Part shown: in pieces, positions 30,675 through 37,298 of the stretch
How the letters are laid out: the number at the start of each line of letters is the position of its first letter
How positions within the stretch are numbered: position 1 is the first letter of the stretch
Assembly: GCA_024413875.1 (NCBI GenBank)
Contig: JAKSVY010000009.1
Coordinates: forward strand, 1 to 37,298
From: Bacilli bacterium
Lineage (GTDB): Bacteria; Bacillota_I; Bacilli_A; RFN20; CAG-826
Reading direction: 5' to 3'
Length of the DNA: 37,298 bases
Translations under genes and position numbers: made by a program
The notes under the pieces: model-generated
What the model was told of the DNA's origin: nothing
What the model saw: only the letters and a program-made list of their open reading frames with translations
Databases searched by the model: none

Positions 30675-32330
30675 ATGGCGATTTCTAGTGAGCCAATATA
30701 CATTTACGCTTTAGGCGGTTTATGTGAAGTTGGCAAAAATACCTATTGTATCGAAAGTGAAAAATCAATCATTATCATTGATGCAGGTGTTCGTTTCCCT
30801 GATGCAGACCTTCCAGGTGTAAATTACGTAATTCCTGATTATACAAAACTTAAAAACAATCGTTCAAAGGTTAAAGCTTTATTTATTACTCACGGCCACG
30901 AAGACCATATCGGTGCCGTTCCTTTTCTTATCCAAAGTCTATATATTCCAGTAATTTACGCTCCTCGTTTAGCAGCAGCGTTAATTCAACATAAATTAGA
31001 AGATATGAGAATTAAAACTCCAGTCGACATCGTTGTATATGATGAAGATGATGTAATCCAAGCTGGAGAATTTTCTATTTCTTTCTTTAGAGTAACTCAC
31101 TCAATCCCAGATTCATTTGGTATCTGTGTTGATACTCCTCAAGGAAGAATTATGCATACAGGTGACTATAAGATTGACCTTACTCCTGTTGGCGAAAACA
31201 TCAATTTATCACGTATTGCCGAAATTGGTTCAAGCGGTGTTGATTTATTATTAAGTGACTCAACAAACGCAGAAATTGAAGGATATACTCCATCAGAAAA
31301 GAATGTCTATCAATCAATTTACGATATTTTTGATGCTGCAAATGGAAGAATTATGTTCTCAACTTTCTCTTCTAACATTTCTCGTATTCAACAAATTGTT
31401 CAAGCTGCTGTAGAACACAATAGATATGTCACTGTTGTTGGACGTAGCATGGAAACTGTTATTAATATTGCTAGAGATTTTGGATATATTAAGATCCCTG
31501 ATAAATCAATTATTCCTGCCGATCAAATAGGTATGTATAAGGCAAATCAACTTTGTATTTTATGTACAGGTTCGCAAGGCGAACCAATGGCGGCTCTTTC
31601 AAAAATCGCAAATGGAGACAATCAATACATTAGAATTTTACCTGGAGATACAGTTGTTTTCTCAAGTTCTGCTATTCCAGGAAACGGAATTATGATTGAA
31701 CGTGTTGTTAACAAGATTGCTCACCAAGGTGCAAACGTATTAACAAATACAATTCTTAAAGATGTCCACAGTTCTGGCCACCCATCAAAACAAGAATTAC
31801 GTTTAATGCTTAGACTTGTTAAGCCTAAATACTTTATGCCAATCCATGGTGATTACCGTATGTTAAAAATTCATGGAGAAATCGCATCATCAGTTGGTGT
31901 AGAGCCAGAAAACATCTTTGTTATGTCTAATGGTGAAACGCTTCAAATGATCAATCATAGAATCACACAAGGCTATTCATTCCCTGCTGAACCAGTTTAT
32001 ATCGATGGTAAGAATATTGGTGCAGTATCTGCTCCAATTCTTGCTGAAAGAGATGAGATGAAGAATAATGGCGTTGTTAGCGTTGTTATTGGTGTTGATA
32101 ACTTTAAAAAAGTTATTGAACCTGAAATTGTTGTTAAAGGTTTCGTTTATAGTGACGCGATGATTCAAAGTATTAAATCAGTTGCTAACCAAACTCTTGA
32201 TTTAGCGTTATCTGCAAAAATGAATAAACTTGAAATTGAACATCATATTAAACATGAAATTAGAAAATATGTTCATAGAAAAGTAGATAGGAAACCAAGT
32301 GTGGTTGTTTCGGTACTTGAAAGATGTTAA
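30675..32330 (+). CDS. rnj: Ribonuclease J
   Basis: A 551-residue metallo-beta-lactamase/beta-CASP nuclease. Zn ligands sit in THGHEDHIG (H73, H75, D77, H78), GDYKIDLTP and ...KPKYFMPIHGDYRML in the C-terminal part of the core. LLLSDSTNAEIEGYTPSE and TGSQGEPMAALSKIA are RNase J signatures. It performs 5'-3' exonuclease and endonuclease steps of mRNA decay and rRNA processing. Only one RNase J gene is seen here, so RnjA versus RnjB cannot be decided. Its last seven bases overlap maf. Confidence 0.95.
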   Translation: MAISSEPIYIYALGGLCEVGKNTYCIESEKSIIIIDAGVRFPDADLPGVNYVIPDYTKLKNNRSKVKALFITHGHEDHIGAVPFLIQSLYIPVIYAPRLAAALIQHKLEDMRIKTPVDIVVYDEDDVIQAGEFSISFFRVTHSIPDSFGICVDTPQGRIMHTGDYKIDLTPVGENINLSRIAEIGSSGVDLLLSDSTNAEIEGYTPSEKNVYQSIYDIFDAANGRIMFSTFSSNISRIQQIVQAAVEHNRYVTVVGRSMETVINIARDFGYIKIPDKSIIPADQIGMYKANQLCILCTGSQGEPMAALSKIANGDNQYIRILPGDTVVFSSSAIPGNGIMIERVVNKIAHQGANVLTNTILKDVHSSGHPSKQELRLMLRLVKPKYFMPIHGDYRMLKIHGEIASSVGVEPENIFVMSNGETLQMINHRITQGYSFPAEPVYIDGKNIGAVSAPILAERDEMKNNGVVSVVIGVDNFKKVIEPEIVVKGFVYSDAMIQSIKSVANQTLDLALSAKMNKLEIEHHIKHEIRKYVHRKVDRKPSVVVSVLERC

Positions 32331-32869
32331 TTTTAGCTAGTCAATCTCCTCGTAGAAGAGAATTAATTAAAAAACTCACTAATGAGTTCACTGTTATTCC
32401 AAGTAACGCTGATGAAAGCGGACTTCATGTTCCTGCTCATGAACTTGCTGCCCAGCTTTCAAAATTAAAAGCATACGATGTCTCAAATAGATATCCTAAC
32501 GATTCAGTTCTTGCCTGTGATACTGTTGTTGTTTATAACGGGGTAGCGCTTGGAAAACCACATTCAAAAGAAGAAGCATTTAATATGCTTAAAAGCTTAA
32601 GTGGTCATAAACACGTAGTTATTTCTGGATATACATATATTTCAAAAGAAAAAGAAGTAACCAGAAGTGTTAGAACTTATGTTTACTTCAATGAATTAAG
32701 TGATGATTTGATTAGACGTTATATTGAAACTGGTTCTCCAATGGATAAAGCTGGAGCGTACGGTATTCAAGATAAAGAATTTGATCTAGTTAATCATATC
32801 GAAGGTAGTTACGACAACGTCGTTGGCTTCCCTACCGAAGATATTAAAACTCACGTATTTAATAACTAA
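32324..32869 (+). CDS. maf: Maf family nucleoside triphosphate pyrophosphatase
   Basis: A 181-residue Maf-like protein with SQSPRRRELI (6-15), VLACDTVVV, LGKPHSKEEA, and YIETGSPMDKAGAYGIQ. It hydrolyses noncanonical or excess nucleoside triphosphates, with dTTP/UTP the usual substrate of the group. Its ATG lies within the end of rnj (seven-base overlap), so the two are co-translated. Its end overlaps the convergent EIIB-like gene by four bases. Confidence 0.93.
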   Translation: MLILASQSPRRRELIKKLTNEFTVIPSNADESGLHVPAHELAAQLSKLKAYDVSNRYPNDSVLACDTVVVYNGVALGKPHSKEEAFNMLKSLSGHKHVVISGYTYISKEKEVTRSVRTYVYFNELSDDLIRRYIETGSPMDKAGAYGIQDKEFDLVNHIEGSYDNVVGFPTEDIKTHVFNN

Positions 32870-33255
32870 TTAAATAATCTATTAGATAATTCTTCTAAAT
32901 CACCTTCATAAACGAGGGTGATTTTATTTGACATTTTAATGACTGATGGGAATCCTAATTGATTAAGTTTTTCAATATTAACAACATCATAATCTTTAAG
33001 CTTTAAAGATAAACGAGAACCGATAACAAAGTGTTCAACAATATTATCTTTTCCACCTAACGCGACTAAGACTTCATCATTATCCATCTGGATAACTGGT
33101 TTGTTATTTTTGTTTTTCTTAGAAAGTGAGACAAATAAAATTACTAATAACACGATGACTAAAATGGCTGCAAAACCGATTGCGAACCACATGCCATAGG
33201 CTTTCATAAATTCGTTAAATGCACTTTCTGTTGTATCTGCGTAGTAAATATTCAT
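32866..33255 (-). CDS. Membrane-anchored EIIB-like protein lacking the phosphorylation Cys
   Basis: A 129-residue protein. One transmembrane helix (about 22-45) is followed by a Lys/Asn linker. The domain at about 58-129 resembles glucose-type PTS EIIB: EVLVALGGKDNIVEHF, RLSLKLKDYDVVNIEKL, and QLGFPSVIKMSN. EIIB is phosphorylated on Cys in CATRLR. Here the aligned residues are I78-G79-S80-R81, so the Cys is Ile. It cannot act as a sugar phosphotransferase and may be a regulatory or structural relic. No ribosome binding site is seen; TATGAT lies 12 bases before the ATG. Confidence 0.75.
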   Translation of the reverse strand: MNIYYADTTESAFNEFMKAYGMWFAIGFAAILVIVLLVILFVSLSKKNKNNKPVIQMDNDEVLVALGGKDNIVEHFVIGSRLSLKLKDYDVVNIEKLNQLGFPSVIKMSNKITLVYEGDLEELSNRLFN

Positions 33256-33292
33256 ATAAAATATGTTATCATATTTTCATAAGGATTTGTAT

Positions 33293-33859
33293 ATGGTTAA
33301 TAATTTAGAATGTGAAATTAAAGCTCTCGTTACTGAAAGCGAATTCGAAACATTAATGGAAAGATATCTTTCTAAAGGTGAAATTAGAGAACAAGACAAT
33401 ATTTATTTTGGAGACACTAAAGGAGTTTTCAAAGCTTTAAAATACGGAATGCGTATTAGAAGCAAAGCAAATAACGATAAGCTTACTTTAAAAATCCCAC
33501 AAGAAAACGGCTTATTGGAGATTAACCAAATCATTTCAAAAGAAGAAATTAACCTAATTCTTGCTGGTAATTTTCTTCCTAATGGCGATGTTAAAGATGC
33601 TTTGCTAAAAGTTAATGTATTGCCATCTGATATTGAAGTTATTGGAAGACTACACACAACCAGATTATTAGTGATGGATAAAGACTTTGAACTTTGCCTA
33701 GACAAAAATACTTATAACGACACTGTTGATTACGAAATTGAAGTTGAAGGTCCTACCCTTGAACTTGCTCATGAATATATAGAAAACTTCTTTAAAAAAG
33801 AAAAGATTCTCTTTAAAGAGAACCATTTATCTAAATACGTTAGAGCGTGTAAACATTAA
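33293..33859 (+). CDS. CYTH domain protein
   Basis: A 188-residue protein with the EXEXK signature (E6, E8, K10 in ECEIK) that opens the CYTH tunnel fold, and further charged residues RIRSKAN and LKIPQENG. Family members bind triphosphates, such as thiamine triphosphatase and YjbK-like proteins; the substrate here is unknown. AAGGA eight bases before the ATG sets the start at 33293; an ATG 30 bases upstream lacks one. The stop overlaps the end of the convergent spx gene by four bases. Confidence 0.87.
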   Translation: MVNNLECEIKALVTESEFETLMERYLSKGEIREQDNIYFGDTKGVFKALKYGMRIRSKANNDKLTLKIPQENGLLEINQIISKEEINLILAGNFLPNGDVKDALLKVNVLPSDIEVIGRLHTTRLLVMDKDFELCLDKNTYNDTVDYEIEVEGPTLELAHEYIENFFKKEKILFKENHLSKYVRACKH

Positions 33860-34266
33860 TCATCCCAAGATTCGCATTTGCCTTCATGGTCACATGCGAT
33901 TTGAGCAATTCTTTTTGCTCTTGGAATAAATGTACGAATTTCTTCTTTGTTATAACCAACTTGCATACGTCTATCATCAATCATAATTGGACGTTTTAAT
34001 ACACTTGGATTTTTACGGATAAAATCAATCATTTCGGTAATAGTCATTGAATCAACATCAACTTTACCTTCTTTGATAATCTTTGATTTTTTAGAAATGA
34101 TATCTTCAGTACCATTTTCTGATTTTCTTAGCATATCTTTGAGTTCGTTTGGATCTAAAGTTGCATTAAAAATATTCTTTTCTTGATAAGGAATGCCCTC
34201 TTCTTCAAAGAATTTCTTAACTTTACGACAGCTTGAACAGCTTGGTGACATGTATAATTTAATCAT
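33856..34266 (-). CDS. spx: Spx-family redox-responsive RNA polymerase-binding regulator
   Basis: A 136-residue ArsC-fold protein. C10-S-S-C13 is the redox switch. PSVLKRPIMIDDRRMQVGYN and EEIRTFIPR match the Spx C-terminal half, which contacts the RNA polymerase alpha subunit. It is about as long as B. subtilis Spx (131). The C-terminal tail CDHEGKCESWDD with two extra Cys is unusual and could bind metal. Upstream, a -10-like TATATT lies 12 bases before the ATG, and the divergent trpS promoter is nearby. Confidence 0.88.
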   Translation of the reverse strand: MIKLYMSPSCSSCRKVKKFFEEEGIPYQEKNIFNATLDPNELKDMLRKSENGTEDIISKKSKIIKEGKVDVDSMTITEMIDFIRKNPSVLKRPIMIDDRRMQVGYNKEEIRTFIPRAKRIAQIACDHEGKCESWDD

Positions 34267-34304
34267 TTTTCACTACCGAATATATACTATCACAAATCCT
34301 TAAA

Positions 34305-34345
34305 TTGACCGAATAAAATATTGAGATTATAATATCTTCAATATT
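34305..34345 (+). promoter_or_regulatory. trpS promoter overlapped by a dyad
   Basis: TTGACC (34305-34310), 17-base spacer, TATAAT (34328-34333). An inverted repeat AATATTGA/TCAATATT (34317-34324 with 34338-34345) surrounds the -10 box, with inner GAT/ATC also symmetric. A bound protein here would block transcription. No T-box is present. Confidence 0.6.
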
Positions 34346-34357
34346 CGAGGTATACAT

Positions 34358-35344
34358 ATGGATCGTATTTTAAGCGGAATTAAACCAACAGGACAATTAA
34401 CATTAGGAAATTATATCGGCGCTATCAAGAACTTTGCTCGTGTTCAACATGATGGTGAACCATATATTTTTATTGCAGATTTACACGCATTAACTCTTCC
34501 TATTGACCCAGAAGTTTTACGTAAAAACTCTAGAGATATTGCGGCTTATTATTTAGCAGCAGGACTTGACCCAGAAAAGGTTACTATCTTCCTTCAAAGT
34601 TCAGTTCACGAACATGCTGAACTTGCTATCATTTTACAAAACTATCTTTATATGGGCGAACTTTCAAGAATGACTCAATTCAAAGATAAAACTCAAAAGA
34701 TGGATAATAAGGAAATCGGTTTGGGTTTATTCACATATCCTGTTTTAATGGCAGCAGATATCGTTTTATATGATGCTCCACGTATTCCAGTTGGTGAAGA
34801 CCAAGTTCAACACGTTGAATTAGCACGTGACTTAGTCCACCGTTTCAACCACAAATATGGTGAAGTCTTAGTTATGCCTAAGGCTGAAGTTACTAAAGTT
34901 GGTAAGAGAATTATGTCTTTAAGTGATCCAACAAAGAAGATGTCAAAATCAGATCCAAAAGGTGATATCTATTTAAGCGATGACTTAAAGGTTATGAGAA
35001 AGAAAATTATGTCTGCTGTTACTGACTTAGGACACGAAGTTAAGTTTGATACTGAAAATAAACCAGGTATCTCTAACTTAATGACAATCTATTCAGCATT
35101 AACTGGCAAAACAATGGAAGAAATTGAAAAAGAATTTGAAGGCCACGGTTATGGTGATTTCAAACGTAGCGTTGCAGATGCAGTATGCGCTGAAATGGAA
35201 CCATTCAAAGCAAGATATGAAGAAATTCTTGTTTCTGGCTTAGTTGATAAAGTTCTTAAAGAAGGACAAGAAAGAGCGTCAGCTGCAGCTCGTGTAACTC
35301 TTAAGAGAGTACAAAAAGCAGTTGGTTTATATACTTTAGACTAA
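34358..35344 (+). CDS. trpS: Tryptophanyl-tRNA synthetase
   Basis: A 328-residue class I synthetase of the normal bacterial size. The HIGH-like motif is T-L-G-N (15-18 in GQLTLGNYIGA) and KMSKS is at 194-198. GEDQVQHVELARDL is also typical. It charges tRNA-Trp. A GAGG site precedes the ATG. Its stop is two bases before the next gene, and an ATG of the phosphatase follows at once, so they share a transcript. Confidence 0.97.
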   Translation: MDRILSGIKPTGQLTLGNYIGAIKNFARVQHDGEPYIFIADLHALTLPIDPEVLRKNSRDIAAYYLAAGLDPEKVTIFLQSSVHEHAELAIILQNYLYMGELSRMTQFKDKTQKMDNKEIGLGLFTYPVLMAADIVLYDAPRIPVGEDQVQHVELARDLVHRFNHKYGEVLVMPKAEVTKVGKRIMSLSDPTKKMSKSDPKGDIYLSDDLKVMRKKIMSAVTDLGHEVKFDTENKPGISNLMTIYSALTGKTMEEIEKEFEGHGYGDFKRSVADAVCAEMEPFKARYEEILVSGLVDKVLKEGQERASAAARVTLKRVQKAVGLYTLD

Positions 35345-35346
35345 TA

Positions 35347-36153
35347 ATGGAAAAGCATTTAATTGTTTTAGATATGGATGGAACTCTCCTTAATTCAAAT
35401 AAGGGGATTTCTTCTTTAACGAAGAATTATTTGCTCGAACTTGTAAATCAAGGCCACAAAATCATTTTAGCAAGTGGACGTCCAGTACGTGCTCTTATTT
35501 CTTATTACAATGAATTAGAATTAGATACTCCAATGATTTGCTACAATGGAGCCTATGTCACTAATCCTCATAACAAAGCATACGACTCCACTGCTTTTAA
35601 GTTTCCTAGCCAAGACTGTAAGGTAATTATTGAAGACTTAGGTCATCATATTTGTAAGGTAATGTGTGAAAGCGAAGACACTATCTTTATTGATAAAGAA
35701 GATTCTTATTTAAATGATTACTTCTGGTATGGAGGTATGTATCTTGTTCATGGAGAAGTTAATAAAACTCTTAATGTTGACCCATTAACATTTATTGCAA
35801 AATGTCGTGGCAATATTGATAAAGATTTCATTTGCAAAACTGTTGAAAAACATAAAAACATTAAAGCAAGATTCTGGACAGGTGCTCCATACTTTGAACT
35901 TTATAGAACAGAAGCTTCAAAGGGCGGGTGTATGTTAGACATCGCTAATATGTATGGAATCAAAAAAGAAAACATCATCGTTTATGGTGATGCTGATAAC
36001 GATATCGAAATGTTTGAATACGCTGCTATTTCAGTAGCAATGTCAAACTCAAAATCCAAAGTAAAAGAAAACGCCACCATAATCACTGAATATGATAATG
36101 ATCACGATGGCATTTACTATTCACTTAAAGAGATTTTAGATTCTCGAGCTTAG
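35347..36153 (+). CDS. Cof-type HAD phosphatase
   Basis: A 268-residue haloacid-dehalogenase hydrolase of the Cof/IIB group. Motif I is LDMDGTLLNS (8-17), motif II ILASGRP (about 39-45), motif III K in TEASKGG, motif IV YGDADNDIEMFEYA. A C2-type cap lies between II and III. Such enzymes dephosphorylate sugar phosphates, flavin or pyridoxal phosphates with broad specificity; the substrate is unknown. It is coupled to trpS and overlaps the end of the convergent pseudouridine synthase gene by 29 bases. Confidence 0.92.
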   Translation: MEKHLIVLDMDGTLLNSNKGISSLTKNYLLELVNQGHKIILASGRPVRALISYYNELELDTPMICYNGAYVTNPHNKAYDSTAFKFPSQDCKVIIEDLGHHICKVMCESEDTIFIDKEDSYLNDYFWYGGMYLVHGEVNKTLNVDPLTFIAKCRGNIDKDFICKTVEKHKNIKARFWTGAPYFELYRTEASKGGCMLDIANMYGIKKENIIVYGDADNDIEMFEYAAISVAMSNSKSKVKENATIITEYDNDHDGIYYSLKEILDSRA

Positions 36154-37105
36154 ATAATATTGATTGTTCTTCCTTTGGAAGAGAAGATGATACAACCTTA
36201 TTAGATAGATAGGATAACTTCCCGTCTATCTTTTTAAATTCAATAGTCTTTGCATGTAAGAATTGGTTTTCAAAATTGAACTTTTCTTTAAACTTTCTAT
36301 TAGTAGCAAAGTCTCCATATTTTCCATCACCCACAACTGGATAACCAGCACTTGCAAGGTGAACTCTAATTTGATGGGTTCTTCCAGTAATGAGATTTAC
36401 TTTTACAAGAGTATATCCATTATATTGTTTAATAGGAGTAACAATTGATAAGGCATTTTGTGCGCCTTTTTCAATTTTACCAACACGAACTAAACCAGTT
36501 TTAGAATCCTTAATTAACGGGACGTCTATCTTTAATTCTTTAGTGAGATTACCCACTACTAAAGCTTCATAATATTTTTCAAGATTTGTCTTATCTTTAA
36601 TTAAGTCTTCTAAAATTTGAAGTGATTCGAGATTCTTAGCAAACATAACAAGACCAGATGTATTTCTATCAAGTCTATGCGCAGGCGCAGGTATAAATCC
36701 TTTATTTTCTCTAGGATTATATTCACCTTTAAAATAAAGGTAATTTAAAACATCGTTAGCGAGAGTGTTTCTCTTTTCGTTTTGATCACCATGCACTAAA
36801 AGACCACGTGGTTTATTAATAATAAGGATATTATCATCTTCATAAACAACATCGTGATTTAAATCCTTTTTAGTTGCTTCTTTAGGTTTATTAAATTCTT
36901 CAAGTTGAGAATCAGTAACATAGATTGTTACTACTTCTCCTGCTTGAATAATGTAGTTTTCTTTAACCCAGTGTCCGTTTACTTTAACATCTTTCTTTCT
37001 AAAGATACGGTAAATAAAACTTAATGGAGCTTCATTAAGATATTTACGGACAAACTTATCAATCCTTTGATTAGCTTCAATACTTGTTATTTCAATGCTT
37101 TTCAT
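36125..37105 (-). CDS. rluD: RluD-family ribosomal large-subunit pseudouridine synthase
   Basis: A 326-residue protein. An S4 RNA-binding domain (about 12-66) precedes the catalytic domain. The HRLDRNTSG motif holds the catalytic Asp146. LNITGRTHQIRVHLA-like sequence appears as ITGRTHQIRVHLA further on. Family members modify 23S rRNA at several positions; RluC/D/YhcT paralogues cannot be told apart from this alone. There is no ribosome binding site. A strong TTGTTT-17-TATAAT promoter ends ten bases before the ATG. Confidence 0.9.
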   Translation of the reverse strand: MKSIEITSIEANQRIDKFVRKYLNEAPLSFIYRIFRKKDVKVNGHWVKENYIIQAGEVVTIYVTDSQLEEFNKPKEATKKDLNHDVVYEDDNILIINKPRGLLVHGDQNEKRNTLANDVLNYLYFKGEYNPRENKGFIPAPAHRLDRNTSGLVMFAKNLESLQILEDLIKDKTNLEKYYEALVVGNLTKELKIDVPLIKDSKTGLVRVGKIEKGAQNALSIVTPIKQYNGYTLVKVNLITGRTHQIRVHLASAGYPVVGDGKYGDFATNRKFKEKFNFENQFLHAKTIEFKKIDGKLSYLSNKVVSSSLPKEEQSILSKLENLKSL

Positions 37106-37115
37106 AACTTTGCTA

Positions 37116-37144
37116 ATTATAATTCATTATTGAGGGTAAAACAA
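37116..37144 (-). promoter_or_regulatory. Promoter of the RluD-type gene
   Basis: TTGTTT (37139-37144), 17-base spacer, TATAAT (37116-37121) on the minus strand. Only ten bases separate the -10 from the ATG, so the transcript would have a leader of about four bases. It overlaps the divergent tRNA promoter. Confidence 0.8.
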
Positions 37145-37158
37145 TTTACTCATATAAT
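37130..37158 (+). promoter_or_regulatory. Promoter of tRNA-Ser(GGA)
   Basis: TTGAGG (37130-37135), 17-base spacer, TATAAT (37153-37158), ten bases before the tRNA. It shares DNA with the leftward promoter at 37116-37144. Confidence 0.75.
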
Positions 37159-37168
37159 TTCCATACAC

Positions 37169-37259
37169 GGAGAATTACCCAAGTGGCTGAAGGGGCGGGC
37201 TTGGAAAGCTCGTAGGCTTCGAAAGGGGCGCTAGGGTTCAAATCCCTAATTCTCCGCCA
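37169..37259 (+). tRNA. tRNA-Ser(GGA)
   Basis: A class II tRNA with acceptor stem GGAGAAT/ATTCTCC, discriminator G and encoded CCA (37257-37259). The loop UUGGAAA places anticodon GGA at 37203-37205, reading UCC and UCU. The long variable arm and the T arm GGGTTCAAATCCC are both visible. Confidence 0.95.
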
Positions 37260-37268
37260 GAACGAAAT

Positions 37269-37290
37269 AACACCCGATTGGGTGTTTTTC
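37269..37290 (+). terminator. Terminator of tRNA-Ser(GGA)
   Basis: A 7-bp stem (AACACCC at 37269-37275, GGGTGTT at 37280-37286) with a four-base loop GATT, followed by TTTCTTTTC. Confidence 0.88.
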
Positions 37291-37298
37291 TTTTCGCC

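Noticed and set aside
34267..34357. T-box riboswitch before trpS
   Set aside because: The gap is only 91 bases and holds a simple promoter; there is no room for specifier and antiterminator elements and no T-box sequence.

Overview
The window is a low-GC bacterial chromosome segment with short intergenic gaps and convergent genes that touch or overlap. The reading frames use TGG for Trp and TAA, TAG and TGA as stops, so this is not the Mycoplasma code. The gene set is Firmicutes-like: Spx, RNase J, YlbF, YitT, FeoAB with a DtxR-type regulator. Three further traits (ProRS of the archaeal/eukaryotic type, an ABC ATPase with a long Lys-rich insert, very compact spacing) suggest a host-associated Bacilli/Erysipelotrichia lineage near the Mollicutes. 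That placement is an inference.

Layout: (1) 1-4111 holds a cut-off membrane protein and an iron block. feoA, feoB and a small Cys-rich protein run leftward. A short DtxR/MntR-type regulator and a Nudix hydrolase run rightward. The shared intergenic region has good promoters and two near-identical 18-bp palindromes. (2) 4163-20779 is a glycan-capture locus: an AraC regulator, a ten-gene leftward operon (lipoprotein with binding modules, solute-binding protein, two permeases, two more lipoproteins, an ABC ATPase, three uncharacterised envelope proteins), a separate full-length sugar-type ATPase, and a 1092-residue exported protein. The exported protein and the first lipoprotein share a pair of tandem modules. 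The exported protein and another lipoprotein share a hydrolase-like barrel. The simplest model is capture and trimming of glycan outside the cell, then oligosaccharide import. (3) 20879-27161 is housekeeping: lipid kinase and acyltransferase, ProRS, a degenerate GGDEF/EAL-like membrane protein, tRNA-Ser(CGA) and a YitT protein. (4) 27356-28550 holds a membrane-anchored thioredoxin-like protein and then a 442-base gene-free stretch. That stretch is GC-richer than other spacers, is bounded by 32-base inverted copies of a terminator hairpin, contains a 24-base direct repeat, and is full of nested stems. (5) 28551-37298 is core genome: coaD, rsmD, ylbF, def, rnj, maf, an EIIB-like protein without its cysteine, a CYTH protein, spx, trpS, a Cof-type phosphatase, an RluD-type pseudouridine synthase and tRNA-Ser(GGA).

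Two window-wide patterns stand out. At least seven genes have a -10 box 6-14 bases before the start codon and no Shine-Dalgarno sequence, which suggests leaderless mRNAs are routine here. The block at 28109-28550 looks like a repeat-derived or structured-RNA element and is the best candidate for something undescribed.
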